From Mycolicibacterium monacense (GTDB lineage: Bacteria; Actinomycetota; Actinomycetes; Mycobacteriales; Mycobacteriaceae): a stretch of 64,000 nucleotides of DNA. A model generated the notes under the pieces. It did no database searches, was not told the DNA's origin, and saw nothing but the letters and a program-made list of their open reading frames with translations. Below, piece after piece: positions 55,001 through 64,000 of the stretch. The first letter of the stretch is position 1. Every line of letters starts with the position of its first letter. The DNA lies in NCBI RefSeq assembly GCF_010731575.1, contig NZ_AP022617.1, forward strand, positions 1,426,001 through 1,490,000, given 5' to 3'. The position numbers and the translations under genes are program-made.

Positions 55001-58000
55001 GAGACCTACGACGAGGGTGCCGAGGTCCGGCGGGCCACCGCCGTGCTGCACGGTGACGACACCGCAGAGGCGCCGGCCGCCTACGACGTCGACGAACTGC
55101 TGACCGCCCACCCCGAACGCCGCGAGGGCGCCGACCTGCACAGCTGGTTCGCCGAACGCGGGATCTCCTACGGGCAGGCGTTCTCCGGTCTGGTCGCCGC
55201 CCACACCCGCGACGACGGCGGCAACACCGTCCTCGCCGAGGTGGCGCTGCCCGGTTCGATCCGCTCGCAGCAGGGCGCCTACGGAATCCATCCGGCGCTG
55301 CTGGACGCCTGCTTCCAGGCCGTCGGCGCACACTCCGCCCTACATGCGGACGTCACCGGAACGCTGATGCTCCCGCTCGGCGTGCGCCGGCTCAGCGCGC
55401 ACGCCTCCATGCGCAACGCGCACTACTGCTACGTCACGGTCACCAACGTGAGCGCCGCCGCCGTCGAGGCCGACATCGAGGTGCTCGACGAGGACGGCGC
55501 CGTCCTGCTCACCGTCGAGGGGTTGCGTCTCGGCAGCGGCGCCACCGCGGGCGGACACCGGGAGCGCCTGCTCAACGAGCGGCTGCTCACGATCGACTGG
55601 CGTACCCAGGACCGGCCGGAGGCCGACCATGTGGACGCCGGCCGCTGGCTGCTGATCGCCACGTCGACCGATGCGCAGCCTGAGGCCGCCCGGTTGTCCG
55701 ACGCACTGAGCGGTGCCGACGCCCATGTCACCACGATGGTGTGGCCGGTCGAGCAGGCCGATCACGCCGCGACCGCCGCTCACGTGATCGACCGCCTCAC
55801 CGCCGACCACCACAGTGGTGTGGTCGTGGTGACCGCGCCCGTACGGACAGACGCCGCACCGGCGCAGGGCGCCGACCAGGTCCGCCACCTGGTCCGCATC
55901 GCGCGTGAGCTGCCCGAGGTGCCCGGCGAGCCGCCGCGGCTTTTCGTGCTGACCCACAACGCGCAGACAGTGCTGGCCGACGACGTCGCCAACCTCGAGC
56001 AGGCCGGGCTGCGTGGTCTGATGCGGGTGCTCGCCATGGAGCATCCCGCGCTGCGGCCGACCCAGGTCGACCTCGACCCCGCCACCGATGCCGCGGCCCT
56101 CGCCGCGCAGCTGCTGTCCGGTTCCGAGGAAGACGAAACCGCTTGGCGCGGTGGCGATTTCCACGTCGCACGGCTGGCGCTGAGCCCGCTGCGCCCCGAG
56201 GAGCGCCGCACGACCGTCGTCAACCACGAAACTGACGGCATGCGGCTGCAGATCCGCACCCCCGGCGACCTGGAGTCGCTGGAACTGGCCGCGTTCGACC
56301 GCGTCCCGCCGGGACCTGGTGAGATCGAGGTCTCGGTGACGGCGTCGAACCTCAACTTCGCCGACGTGCTCGTCGCCTACGGCCGCTACCCGAGCTTCGA
56401 GGGCCGGCTCCCGAAGCTGGGCGCCGACTTCGCCGGTGTGGTCACCGGCGTCGGCCCCGGTGTCACCGAACATCAGGTGGGGGACCGGGTCGCGGGGATC
56501 TCGGCCAACGGCGCATGGGCCACGTTCGTCACCTGCGACGCCAACCTCGCGGTCAAACTGCCCGCCGGTGTGCCCGAGGACCGGGCCGCCGCGGTGCCCA
56601 GCGCGCATGCCACCGCCTGGTACGGCCTGCACGACCTGGCGCGCATCGGGGCGCGCGACAAGGTGCTGATCCACTCCGCGACCGGCGGTGTGGGACAGGC
56701 CGCGGTCGCGATCGCCAAGGCCGCGGGCGCGGAGATCTACGCCACCGCCGGTAGCCCGGAGCGACGGAAGATCCTGCGGGACATGGGGATCGAGCACGTC
56801 TACGACTCCCGCAGCACCGCCTTCGCCGACGAGATCCGTGAGGATACGGCCGGCTACGGCGTCGACATCGTGCTGAACTCGCTGCCGGGCGCCGCGCAGC
56901 GTGCGGGTCTGGAACTGCTCTCCTTCGGTGGCCGTTTCGTCGAGATCGGCAAGCGTGACATCTACGGCGACAGCAAGATGGGCCTGTTCCCGTTCCGGCG
57001 CAACCTGGCGTTCTACGCGGTGGACCTGGCGCTGCTGACCCTGACCAACCCGGACATCCTGCGCCGCCTGCTGGAGACGGTGTACCAGCAGATCGCGGAC
57101 GGGGTGCTGCCGCTGCCGGAGACCACGCACTACCCGCTGGCCGACGGCGCGACCGCGATCCGCGTCATGGGTGCGGCCGGGCACACCGGCAAGCTCGTAC
57201 TCGACGTCCCGCACACCGGACAGAGCACCGCCGTGGTGCCGCCGGAGAACGCCGAGGTCTTCCGCGGCGACGGCGCATACGTCGTCACGGGCGGCATGGG
57301 CGGGCTGGGCCTGTTCCTCGCCGAGAAGATGGCCGCGGCGGGCTGCGGCCGGATCGTGCTCAACGGCCGCTCGGCGCCGAACCCGGCGGCGACCGCCGCG
57401 ATCGACCGCATCCGCGCCGGTGGTACCGAGGTCGAGGTGTCGCTGGGTGACATCGCCGATCCCGCCACGGCAGATCGTGTGATCGCCGCGGCGACCGCCA
57501 CCGGCCTGCCGGTGCGCGGTGTGCTGCACGCCGCCGCCGTGGTCGAGGACGCGACGCTGCCCAACATCACCGACGAACTGATCGACCGTGACTGGGCGCC
57601 GAAGGTGCAGGGCGCCTGGAATCTGCACGCCGCCACCCTGGATCAGCCGCTGGACTGGTTCTGCTCGTTCTCGTCGGCTGCCGCGATGGTCGGTTCGCCG
57701 GGACAGGGCGCCTACGCCGCGGCCAACAGCTGGCTCGATGCGTTCACCCACTGGCGCCGGGCCCAGGGGCTGCCGGCCTCCGCGATCGCCTGGGGTGCCT
57801 GGGCGGAGATCGGCAAGGGGCAGGGGATGGCCGAGGACACCGCGATGGCGATCCTGCCCGACGACGGTGCCGACGCCTTCGACGCGCTGCTGCGCCACAA
57901 CCGCGGTTACTGCGGCTACGCACCGGTCGCGGGTGCCCCGTGGTTGACGGCGTTCGCGCAGACCAGCAAGTTCGCCGAGGCCTTCGCCTCGATCGGCCAG

Positions 58001-58303
58001 GGCGGCACGGGCACCAGCGCATTCCTCACCGAACTCTTCGAACTGCCGCAGGAGGAGTGGCCGGGCCGGCTGCGCAAGCTGGTCGCCGACCAGATCGGCC
58101 TGATCCTGCGCCGGTCGGTCGACTCGGACCGGCCGTTGTCCGAGTACGGGCTGGACTCGCTCGGAACGCTGGAGGTGCGCACCCGCATCGAGAACGAGAC
58201 GGGCATCCGCATCGGATCGACCGACATCACCACGGTGCGGGCACTGGCCCAGCGTCTCGCCGACACGCTCGCCGGTGATTCGGGCACATCGAGTTCGTCG
58301 TGA
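52046..58303 (+). CDS. Mycocerosic acid synthase-like iterative polyketide synthase (Pks5-like)
   Basis: A 2085-residue type I PKS with the complete reducing set KS-AT-DH-ER-KR-ACP. Active sites: KS Cys178 in [10 protein letters not shown] Ser616 in GHSMGES, with VASH near residue 717 as the methylmalonyl-type motif; DH His921 in [34 protein letters not shown] from about 1746; ACP Ser2038 in GLDSLGTLE. This is the layout of MAS-like enzymes that build methyl-branched fatty acids from methylmalonyl-CoA. Pks5 enzymes make the acyl chains of lipooligosaccharides. GTG 52046 is chosen from the SD; ATG at 51935 would add 37 residues without family support. Confidence 0.92.
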   Translation: MVDAPVTPIAVIGMACRLPGGIDSPERLWEALLRGDDFVTEVPLDRWDADEYYDPEPGVPGRSVSKWGAFLDDVAGFDAEFFGISEREATAIDPQHRLLLETAWEAVEHAGIDPAALHESLTGVFIGMTHGDYQLVAADANAIEGPYGFTGNNYSLASGRISYAMGLHGPAYTVDSACSSSLLAVHMACRSLHDGESDMALAGGVSIMLEPRKMSSGSAQGMLSPTGRCHAFDVDADGFVSGEASVVLMFKRLADAQRDGDRILAVVKGSAANQDGHTVNIATPSRNAQVSVYRAALAAAGMDPATVGMVEAHGTGTPVGDPIEYAGLAEVYGIDAPCALGSVKTNFGHGQSASGAIGLMKAILSLQHATVPQNLHYTRMPDEMARVSTNLFVPQEITPWPRGEQPRRAAVSSYGLSGTNVHAVLEQAPEAPAPVVEPTDKAMLFPLSATSAEELRRTAARLADWVDAQSDGDLRDLAYTLARRRGHRPVRTSVSAATREELIKALREIADGETPYEPAVAKGERGPVWVFSGQGSQWAGMGKGLLATEPVFAAAVAELEPLIARESGFSVTEAMSAPEKVTGIDRVQPTVFAVQIALAATMKSYGVTPGAVIGHSMGESAAAVVAGGLSLEDGAKVICRRSRLMARIAGSGAMASVELPAQQVLSELAARGISDVVLSVVASPQSTVVGGAKESIRELVAEWDARGVMAREVAVDVASHSPQVDPILDELTEVLEDIEPMEPEIPYYSATLYDPRDPAEFDAYYWVDNLRHAVRFSAAVQAALEDGFRVFGELAPHPLLTHAVDQTGRSLDMSLAALAAMRREQESPDGLLSFVADVHNAGGAVDFSVIFPDGRLVDAPLPTWTHVHLMLTRDGQEQTQGGSTVAVHPLLGAHVRLPEEPERHVWQVDVGTVAQPWLGDHQVHNVAALPGAAYCEMALAASRTVFGDSAEVRDITFEAMLLLEDQTPVSSVATVKRPGVADFVVETYDEGAEVRRATAVLHGDDTAEAPAAYDVDELLTAHPERREGADLHSWFAERGISYGQAFSGLVAAHTRDDGGNTVLAEVALPGSIRSQQGAYGIHPALLDACFQAVGAHSALHADVTGTLMLPLGVRRLSAHASMRNAHYCYVTVTNVSAAAVEADIEVLDEDGAVLLTVEGLRLGSGATAGGHRERLLNERLLTIDWRTQDRPEADHVDAGRWLLIATSTDAQPEAARLSDALSGADAHVTTMVWPVEQADHAATAAHVIDRLTADHHSGVVVVTAPVRTDAAPAQGADQVRHLVRIARELPEVPGEPPRLFVLTHNAQTVLADDVANLEQAGLRGLMRVLAMEHPALRPTQVDLDPATDAAALAAQLLSGSEEDETAWRGGDFHVARLALSPLRPEERRTTVVNHETDGMRLQIRTPGDLESLELAAFDRVPPGPGEIEVSVTASNLNFADVLVAYGRYPSFEGRLPKLGADFAGVVTGVGPGVTEHQVGDRVAGISANGAWATFVTCDANLAVKLPAGVPEDRAAAVPSAHATAWYGLHDLARIGARDKVLIHSATGGVGQAAVAIAKAAGAEIYATAGSPERRKILRDMGIEHVYDSRSTAFADEIREDTAGYGVDIVLNSLPGAAQRAGLELLSFGGRFVEIGKRDIYGDSKMGLFPFRRNLAFYAVDLALLTLTNPDILRRLLETVYQQIADGVLPLPETTHYPLADGATAIRVMGAAGHTGKLVLDVPHTGQSTAVVPPENAEVFRGDGAYVVTGGMGGLGLFLAEKMAAAGCGRIVLNGRSAPNPAATAAIDRIRAGGTEVEVSLGDIADPATADRVIAAATATGLPVRGVLHAAAVVEDATLPNITDELIDRDWAPKVQGAWNLHAATLDQPLDWFCSFSSAAAMVGSPGQGAYAAANSWLDAFTHWRRAQGLPASAIAWGAWAEIGKGQGMAEDTAMAILPDDGADAFDALLRHNRGYCGYAPVAGAPWLTAFAQTSKFAEAFASIGQGGTGTSAFLTELFELPQEEWPGRLRKLVADQIGLILRRSVDSDRPLSEYGLDSLGTLEVRTRIENETGIRIGSTDITTVRALAQRLADTLAGDSGTSSSS

Positions 58304-58314
58304 GGACAGCTCAC

Positions 58315-58365
58315 ATGGCGTCGACGAAGTCGCCCGGGAACACATACGAAGCACGGGAGGTCTGA
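58315..58365 (+). CDS. Possible 16-residue coupled leader peptide
   Basis: ATG at 58315 has GAGGA 8 nt upstream. The frame (MASTKSPGNTYEAREV) ends in a TGA that overlaps the papA ATG (TGATG). It fills the 61-bp gap between the PKS and papA and may couple their translation. It is short enough to be chance. Confidence 0.35.
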   Translation: MASTKSPGNTYEAREV

Positions 58366-59831
58366 TGGTTGCCATCAAAGCGATCCATGACTGGACTGGC
58401 GCCCCGGGTACGCTCGTGTCCTGGAATCCGTCGGCGACGTCGCTGGCCAAGATGCAGGATGCCCCAATCAGCCCGGTGCCGGTGAGTTACCAGCAGGAGC
58501 AACACATCCGGGGTTACCGCAAGCATCTGTCGCAGGGTACGGACATGGCCCGGTTGAACATCCCGGCCTGGGACATGCCCGGCCAGTGCGACCTTCGGGC
58601 GATGACGCACGTCATCAATGCCTACATCCGTAGGCACGACACCTACCACAGCAGGTTCGAGTTCACCGAGGCCGGCGAGGTGGTGCGACGCACGATCCGC
58701 AATCCCCGTGACATCAAGTTCGTGCCGACCCAGCACGGCGAGATGACCGCAGACCAGTGGCGCCGTCACGTGCTGTTGACCCCGGATCCGTTGCAGTGGA
58801 ACTGCTTCGGTTTCGGCATCATCCAGCGCGCGGACCACTTCACGTTCTACATCAGCGTCGACCACGTGCACACGGACGCGATGTTCATGGGGCTGGTGCT
58901 CGTCGAGATCCACATGATGTACGCCACGCTCGTCGGTGGCGGGGCGCCGTTGAAGCTGCCCGATGCGGGCAGCTACGACGACTACTGCCTCCGGCAGCGC
59001 GAGTACACCGACTCGTTGACGCTGGAGTCGCCCGAGGTGCAGGACTGGGTGCGGTTCGCCAAGAGCAACGGGGGCACGCTGCCGCACTTCCCGCTGCCCC
59101 TCGGTGATCCGGCCGAACCCTGCTCCGGGGAACTGCTCACCGTGCGACTGCTCGACAAGCACCAGGGCGAGCGGTTCGAAGCGGCCTGCAACGCCGCCGA
59201 CGCGCGGTTCATCGGTGGCGTGTTCGCCTGCGCGGCATTGACCGATCACGAGTTCACCGGCGACTCCGACTACCACATCATCACCCCCACCACCACCCGG
59301 CGCACTCCCGAGGAGTTCATGACCACGGGCTGGTTCACCGGTCTGGTGCCGGTCACGGTGTCGGTGGACCGCAACAGCTTCGGGGACACCGCCCGTTCGG
59401 CGCAGAAGTCCTTCGACTCCGGCCTCGACCTGGCGCACGTGCCGTTCGAGCGGGTGCTCGAACTGGCCGAGTCGGTGGGCGTCCGGCCCGCCGATCCGGG
59501 CGTGCCGATGGTCTCCTACCTCGATGCCGGCCTCCCGCCGCTGTCGCCGAGCGTCATCGCCCAGTGGGAGGGCATGAACGGCAAGGTCTACAGCGACGCG
59601 CGCGCGGCCTTCCAGGTCGGGATGTGGGTCAACCGCACCGAGCGGGAAACGACTGTGACCGTGGCGTTCCCGGACAATCCGATCGCCAGGGAGTCGATCA
59701 CCCGTTACCTGCAGGTGATGATGTCGTGGTACCTGCGGGTGGCCGACGGTGGCGCGGCGGGACCGCTGGCCGGTCGGCACGGGGCCGCCGTGCGGCGCCG
59801 CGACGAATTGGTACCCGTAGTCGGAGGTTGA
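58365..59831 (+). CDS. Polyketide-associated acyltransferase PapA
   Basis: A 488-residue acyltransferase of the condensation-domain (BAHD/Pap) fold. The catalytic His is residue 167 in SVDHVHTDAM, the HxxxD motif. A DFGWG-like region is replaced by NGKVYSDARAAFQVGMW near residue 410, as in trehalose-lipid PapA proteins. It should move the PKS product to a sugar hydroxyl, most likely trehalose. GGGAGG precedes the ATG. PapA3/PapA4-type; the exact paralogue is not assigned. Its stop overlaps the ATG of the next gene. Confidence 0.87.
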   Translation: MVAIKAIHDWTGAPGTLVSWNPSATSLAKMQDAPISPVPVSYQQEQHIRGYRKHLSQGTDMARLNIPAWDMPGQCDLRAMTHVINAYIRRHDTYHSRFEFTEAGEVVRRTIRNPRDIKFVPTQHGEMTADQWRRHVLLTPDPLQWNCFGFGIIQRADHFTFYISVDHVHTDAMFMGLVLVEIHMMYATLVGGGAPLKLPDAGSYDDYCLRQREYTDSLTLESPEVQDWVRFAKSNGGTLPHFPLPLGDPAEPCSGELLTVRLLDKHQGERFEAACNAADARFIGGVFACAALTDHEFTGDSDYHIITPTTTRRTPEEFMTTGWFTGLVPVTVSVDRNSFGDTARSAQKSFDSGLDLAHVPFERVLELAESVGVRPADPGVPMVSYLDAGLPPLSPSVIAQWEGMNGKVYSDARAAFQVGMWVNRTERETTVTVAFPDNPIARESITRYLQVMMSWYLRVADGGAAGPLAGRHGAAVRRRDELVPVVGG

Positions 59832-61243
59832 TGTTGTCGACGCAGATCAGGCCGGCGCGGGCCCGATCGCTCAGGTCTTTTCGCGCTGACGCGACCAAAG
59901 TCGAGGAGCGGCCCGACGATCGCCTCTCGTATCTGGACCAGGCGCTGTTCCTCGGCCTGCGGGCGACCGGACAGGCCGCTGTCATGCAGTGCGTGTGGGT
60001 CTACGAGCACGCCGTGGATTTCGAAGGGTTGCGGCGCTTCCACCACAACTTCGGATACGGGCTGGCGGGCCGGCGGATCGAACCGTCACCGCTGCCGTTC
60101 GGCAGGCACCGCTGGGTGTCCTCGCTCGGTCCGCCCTCGAGTCTGGACATCGAGCAGACCCCGCGTCCGCGTGCGGAATTGAGCGACTGGATCGACGAGC
60201 ACGCCCAGTTGCCAGTCGACCCGCAGTGGGGTCCGGCCTGGCATATGGGCGTGCTGCCGATGACGGACGGGTCCACCGCGATCAGCCTGGTGGGTTCGCA
60301 CTGCATCGGCGACGGCGGGGGCGCGCTGCTGACCGTGTTCAACGCGGTCACCGGTAACACCCCCGACCTCGGCTACCCGATGCCGGGGGAGCGCACCCGG
60401 ATGCGCGGGCTGGCCGCCGACGCCCGCCAGACCGTGCGCGACGCACCGGAGATCGGCCGGACGCTGGTCGCGGCGGCCAAACTCGCCTACCGCAAGCGCA
60501 AGGATTTCGCCCGCAAGGGCAAGGGCGCGGTCGAGACGCCGCTGCGCGACGAACACGTCGTGGTGCCGTCGGTCACGTTGTTCGTCGACGGCGACGAATG
60601 GGATGCGCGGGCCGCGGCGCTTGGCGGCAACAGCTATTCGCTGCTGGCCGGGTTCGGGGCCACGCTGTCCGAACGGATGGGCCGCCAGCAGCCCGGCGAC
60701 GGTTTCGTGCCGTTCATCATCCCGATCAACGACCGCACGCTCGAGGACACCCGTGCCAACGCGGTGAAACTCGCCAACGCCCGGATTGATCCCCGCGGGG
60801 TGACCGAGGATCTCGCACCCGCGCGGGCAGCGATCAAACAGGCGCTCAAGACGATGCGCGAGGAGCCCGACGAAACGCTGGCGCTGCTGCCGCTCACCCC
60901 GTTCATCCCCAGACGCGCCGTGAAGTCGACAGCCGATGTGGCGTTCGGCTTCTCGGATCTGCCGGTGTCGTGTTCGAACCTGGGCGACCTGCCGCCCGAC
61001 ATCGGGCGGATCGACGGATCCGACGCCGAATACGTGATCCTGCGCGGCGTGGACCAGTTCATCCCGCGCTCGGTGCTCGAACAGCGTCGCGGGTTGCTGA
61101 CCGTGATCGGCGCACGCGTCGGCCACAAGATGATGATCGCGGTTATCGCGTACCAGCCCGGCGCCACGAACACCAAACCCCATCTGCGCGAACTGACCAC
61201 GGCGGCGCTGGGCGACTTCGGCCTGACGCCCGCGGTGATCTGA
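59831..61243 (+). CDS. WS/DGAT-like acyltransferase A
   Basis: A 470-residue protein of the condensation/WS-DGAT-like acyltransferase fold. The HxxxDG-type motif is SHCIGDGG, with His157 and Asp161. Later landmarks are ANAVKLANARI, LPLTPFIPRRAVK and FSDLPVSCSNLGDLP, which are shared with the next gene. It probably adds a second acyl chain in the same glycolipid pathway. The ATG overlaps the papA stop (TGATG), behind GGAGG. Confidence 0.8.
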   Translation: MLSTQIRPARARSLRSFRADATKVEERPDDRLSYLDQALFLGLRATGQAAVMQCVWVYEHAVDFEGLRRFHHNFGYGLAGRRIEPSPLPFGRHRWVSSLGPPSSLDIEQTPRPRAELSDWIDEHAQLPVDPQWGPAWHMGVLPMTDGSTAISLVGSHCIGDGGGALLTVFNAVTGNTPDLGYPMPGERTRMRGLAADARQTVRDAPEIGRTLVAAAKLAYRKRKDFARKGKGAVETPLRDEHVVVPSVTLFVDGDEWDARAAALGGNSYSLLAGFGATLSERMGRQQPGDGFVPFIIPINDRTLEDTRANAVKLANARIDPRGVTEDLAPARAAIKQALKTMREEPDETLALLPLTPFIPRRAVKSTADVAFGFSDLPVSCSNLGDLPPDIGRIDGSDAEYVILRGVDQFIPRSVLEQRRGLLTVIGARVGHKMMIAVIAYQPGATNTKPHLRELTTAALGDFGLTPAVI

Positions 61244-61254
61244 GGGGGTTGTCG

Positions 61255-62640
61255 ATGGCGATCCAGATGCGCCCAGCGACGCTGAGGGCCGGGCGGGGCG
61301 AGGACGGTGGGCTCCGCGACGACCACCTGGCCTACATCGACCAGGCGGCGTACCTGCAGCAGCGCGCCACCGGCGTCGGCAAACTGGCGCAGGCGGTCTG
61401 GGTGTACGAGCACCCGCTGAACATGGACGCGCTCAAGAGGTTTCACGCCAACCTCGACCACAGTCTGATCGGCAGGCGGGTCGAGACGTCGGTGCTGCCG
61501 TTCGGTCGGCACCGGTGGGTGAGTGCCGAGGGCGCTCCGATCGCGGTCTCCGCGCCCCGGTCCCGCGCCGACCTCAGCGACTGGATCGACGAACGGTCGG
61601 CCGTGCCGATCGACCCGGAGATCGGGCCCAGCTGGCATCTCGGCGTACTGCCCATGGACGACGGTTCGGTCGCGATCAGCCTGGCGGCATCCCACGTCGT
61701 CACCGACGGGATCGGGCTGCTGCGCTCGATCGCCGACGCGGCCGAGGGACGCACCCGTCACCTCGGATACGCCCCTGCCCGTTCACGATCCACGTTGACG
61801 GCGCTGCGCGCCGACCTGCGCCAGACCGCCAGGGACATGCCCGAGGTCGGGCGCACCGTGGCCGCAGCGGCCAAACTGGCCTACCGGCGGCGCCACGAAT
61901 TGCGGCAGCCCGCTTCGCCGCGCGCCGCGGCGGCGACGGTCGCCGAAGGCGGGAAACCGGTGATCATCCCCGCGATCACCGCGTTCATCGACGCCAAGCA
62001 CTGGGATTCCTGTGCCGAGATGCGAAACGGCACCACGTATTCGCTGCTCGCCGGGTTCGCGGCGCGGTTGGCCGAACGCACCGGCAGGCACCGCCCCGAC
62101 GACGGCGCGGTGTCGTTGTTGATCGCGATCAGTGAGCGCACCCCCGACGACACCCGCGCGAACGCGGTGGCGATCACCAATGCGTGCGTCGATCCCGCCC
62201 GGGTGACCGCGGATCTCTCGGAGAGCCGCATCGCGATCCGGCAGGCGATCACGACGCTGCGCGAGGTCCCCGACGAGACGTTCGCCCTGTTGCCGCTGAA
62301 CCCGTTCGTGCCCAAACGCGCCGTCAAACGCGCCGCCGACATCATGTTCGGCGACCTACCGGTGTCGTGCTCCAACCTCGGTGAGATCGACCCCGCGGTG
62401 GGCCGGGTGGACGGCACCGACGCGGAGTACTTCATGCTGCGCGGCGTCGACCAGAACCTGACCCGCGAGCAGATCGAGCGCGCCGGTGGACAGCTCGTGG
62501 TGGCCAGTGTCCGGCTGGGCGACATGATCTCGCTCGGCATCGTGTCCTACGAACCGGGCCGCACCAACACCAAGCGCCGTCTGCGCGACCTCACGACGCT
62601 GACGCTGGCCGAGTTCGACCTCTACGGCGAGATCGTCTGA
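61255..62640 (+). CDS. WS/DGAT-like acyltransferase B
   Basis: A 461-residue paralogue of the preceding gene product along its full length. The catalytic motif is SHVVTDGI (His147, Asp151), and LPLNPFVPKRAVK and GDLPVSCSNLGEID match the partner. Tandem duplication and divergence is likely, perhaps giving transfer to a different position or of a different chain. AGGGGG lies 8 nt upstream. The 3' end overlaps the convergent glycosyltransferase by 19 bp. Confidence 0.8.
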   Translation: MAIQMRPATLRAGRGEDGGLRDDHLAYIDQAAYLQQRATGVGKLAQAVWVYEHPLNMDALKRFHANLDHSLIGRRVETSVLPFGRHRWVSAEGAPIAVSAPRSRADLSDWIDERSAVPIDPEIGPSWHLGVLPMDDGSVAISLAASHVVTDGIGLLRSIADAAEGRTRHLGYAPARSRSTLTALRADLRQTARDMPEVGRTVAAAAKLAYRRRHELRQPASPRAAAATVAEGGKPVIIPAITAFIDAKHWDSCAEMRNGTTYSLLAGFAARLAERTGRHRPDDGAVSLLIAISERTPDDTRANAVAITNACVDPARVTADLSESRIAIRQAITTLREVPDETFALLPLNPFVPKRAVKRAADIMFGDLPVSCSNLGEIDPAVGRVDGTDAEYFMLRGVDQNLTREQIERAGGQLVVASVRLGDMISLGIVSYEPGRTNTKRRLRDLTTLTLAEFDLYGEIV

Positions 62641-63887
62641 CCATGTCGGCGCTCCTGACGCGCCGCATCTTCGAGAAGGTCGGCCGCGGTACCCACACTC
62701 GAGGCCGGTTTCGTCATCGCTGCGGCGACCTCGCGTGCGCGCTCGACGTATCGCGGTCCCAGCACCCTGCTCAGGGCGCGACGCAGCGATTTGCGTGTGG
62801 TGGACGAGAACCGTTGGTAATCACCCACACCGAGGTGTTTGACCCGCGAACCCCAGATCGGTTGTTCGGCACCCACCCACAGCACCAGCGTGGGAACACC
62901 GGCGCGGACACCGGCCGCCGTCGTACCCGCGCCACCGTGGTGAACCACGGCGCGGCACAACGGGAAGACCGCCGCGTGGTTGACGCTCCGCACGATCTTC
63001 ACGTGCGCAGCGTGCGGCAGTTCGTCGACGTCCCACACTCCCGAGCAGATCAGCGCCCGCTCGCCGAGATCGGCGCACGCCGCTTCTATCATCGCCACCG
63101 CGTCGGCGGGCGACTTCACCGGCATGCTGCCGAATCCGAAGTAGACGGGCGGTGTCCCGGCGGCTGTCCAGGAGACCACATCGTCGTCGGCGTCGGTGTT
63201 CTTCTCGAGGGTGATACCGCCGACCAGGGGCCGCTGCGGACCCCACTCCTCGGCCAGTCCGGGAAAGAAAACCCGGTCGTAGGCCTGGATTTCCAACGCG
63301 CCGTCGTCGAGCATGCGACGCACCGCGCGGGTGCTCGCCGGAGGCAGGCCCAGCTCGCGCCGTTGCTCGTCCTCGGCCTGTTTGAGCACCCGCCAGTGCG
63401 CCCACTCACCGACGGCCCAGACCGGGCCGACCACCGCGGACGGCACGGGTACCGGCAGCGACTTGGTGCTCGGGCGCACCGGGAAGTAGTGCAGCGCGGC
63501 CAGCGGGATAGCGTGCGCCGCAGCCACATTGGCGGCGAGTTCCTGGTACGTCGTACCGGTGAGGATCAGGTCGGCGCCGTCGGCAAGCGCGTCGAGCGAA
63601 CGGCTCATCTCCGCCCATCCCTCGACGACGTACTCGCGCGCTTCGCGCAGCACCGTCATCGGGTTCCGCAGCCGGTACCACTCGCGGAAGATGTCCGCGT
63701 CGAGTTGTTGCTGCGAATCGACGCCGTAGGACACCGGGACACCGAGTCCGCATTCCTCGACGAAGGATATGAGGTTGGGCGGCACGGCAGTCCGCACCTC
63801 GTGCCCGCGCCGGGCGAGTTCGAGCCCGACGGCCGCACAGGGTTCGACATCGCCACGGGTGCCGTGGACGGCCACCACGAATTTCAC
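62622..63887 (-). CDS. GT1 family glycosyltransferase (Gtf/Rv1524-like)
   Basis: A 421-residue GT-B enzyme. The N-terminal acceptor domain starts MKFVVAVHGTRGDVEPCAAVG. The C-terminal donor domain has YFGFGSMPVKS and HHGGAGTTAAGVRAGVPTLV, the nucleotide-sugar site. It resembles glycosyltransferases of glycopeptidolipid and lipooligosaccharide loci, which add rhamnose, glucose or related sugars. Donor and acceptor cannot be told apart here. A palindrome lies 53 bp upstream of the ATG. Confidence 0.88.
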   Translation of the reverse strand: MKFVVAVHGTRGDVEPCAAVGLELARRGHEVRTAVPPNLISFVEECGLGVPVSYGVDSQQQLDADIFREWYRLRNPMTVLREAREYVVEGWAEMSRSLDALADGADLILTGTTYQELAANVAAAHAIPLAALHYFPVRPSTKSLPVPVPSAVVGPVWAVGEWAHWRVLKQAEDEQRRELGLPPASTRAVRRMLDDGALEIQAYDRVFFPGLAEEWGPQRPLVGGITLEKNTDADDDVVSWTAAGTPPVYFGFGSMPVKSPADAVAMIEAACADLGERALICSGVWDVDELPHAAHVKIVRSVNHAAVFPLCRAVVHHGGAGTTAAGVRAGVPTLVLWVGAEQPIWGSRVKHLGVGDYQRFSSTTRKSLRRALSRVLGPRYVERAREVAAAMTKPASSVGTAADLLEDAARQERRHGQTISP

Positions 63888-63939
63888 GGGCGCCCGCTTC
63901 GGGGGCCGGCGTGTAACGACCAGAAGAGCACACCCGATT

Positions 63940-63958
63940 ACAACACGGATCGTGTTGT
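63940..63958. promoter_or_regulatory. Perfect palindrome upstream of the glycosyltransferase
   Basis: ACAACACG-GAT-CGTGTTGT has two exact 8-bp arms and lies in an A+T-richer spot. The form is that of a TetR-type operator. It may serve this gene, a gene beyond the window edge, or both. Confidence 0.5.
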
Positions 63959-64000
63959 GGACTGTTTCCGTGGGTGCTCGGCGCAGAGACCGGCGATGTG

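Noticed and set aside
55340..58450. Minus-strand open frame of 1036 codons opposite the PKS
   Set aside because: Mirror frame of the PKS third-codon GC bias. It cuts across ER, KR and ACP motifs that are intact on the plus strand.

Overview
The window is high-GC actinobacterial DNA whose gene content and order match a fast-growing mycobacterium (Mycolicibacterium type). Signature genes are mshC (mycothiol), pup-prcB-prcA, mpa and dop (Pup-proteasome), LppK/LppL lipoproteins, MTB12-like and GjpA-like exported proteins, PapA and a MAS-like polyketide synthase. No insertion sequence, prophage, CRISPR array or rRNA was found. Comparisons with M. tuberculosis below are from memory, not from an alignment.

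Layout. 1-4606: the 3' part of a nitrate reductase fused to a flavoprotein reductase, convergent with a TerC membrane protein. 4607-6468: a divergent control region with seven GTTTGC repeats, a GjpA-like exported protein with an acidic repeat tail, a terminator and tRNA-Leu(GAG). 6545-19645: a block in the order of M. tuberculosis Rv2141c to Rv2125 (M20 peptidase, PEBP, pyrD, lppL, uppP, phosphatase, DUF3090, SCO1664-like, cysQ, mshC, SDR, PAC2). 19646-27388: metH, HAD hydrolase, sugar transporter, hisE, hisG. The metH is the long E. coli-type enzyme, not the form normally at this locus. It sits behind what looks like an S-adenosylhomocysteine riboswitch, next to a possible fossil start of the older gene. 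27396-32354: a short accessory stretch (flavin disulfide reductase, VOC protein, TetR regulator with twin operators, DinB, thioesterase). 32351-41036: RecB-like nuclease, trmI, DUF503, lppK, an MTB12-like gene, mpa, dop, pup, prcB, prcA. 41046-51255: a block in the order of Rv1486c-Rv1497 (NfeD, SPFH, DoxX, TVP38, mutA, mutB, meaB, lipL), joined directly to prcA. 52046-63887: a glycolipid locus (MAS-like PKS, PapA, two WS/DGAT-like acyltransferases, GT1 glycosyltransferase) resembling the pks5 lipooligosaccharide region.

How the genes work together. The Pup locus tags and degrades proteins: Dop deamidates Pup ending in GGQ, Mpa unfolds pupylated substrates, and PrcBA degrades them. MutAB and its chaperone MeaB interconvert succinyl-CoA and (R)-methylmalonyl-CoA, the extender used by the MAS-like PKS 3.1 kb downstream. 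PapA and the two acyltransferases could load the methyl-branched chains onto a sugar, and the glycosyltransferase could extend it. CysQ, MshC and MetH belong to sulfur and one-carbon metabolism. Many neighbours are translationally coupled by ATGA, GTGA or TGATG overlaps.

The best candidate for something new is the metH control region (19920-20037). It can be drawn as a pseudoknotted SAH-type aptamer whose P1 strand competes with a hairpin that hides the Shine-Dalgarno of metH. Next come the GTTTGC cluster ahead of the GjpA-like gene, and several palindromes placed on -10 boxes.
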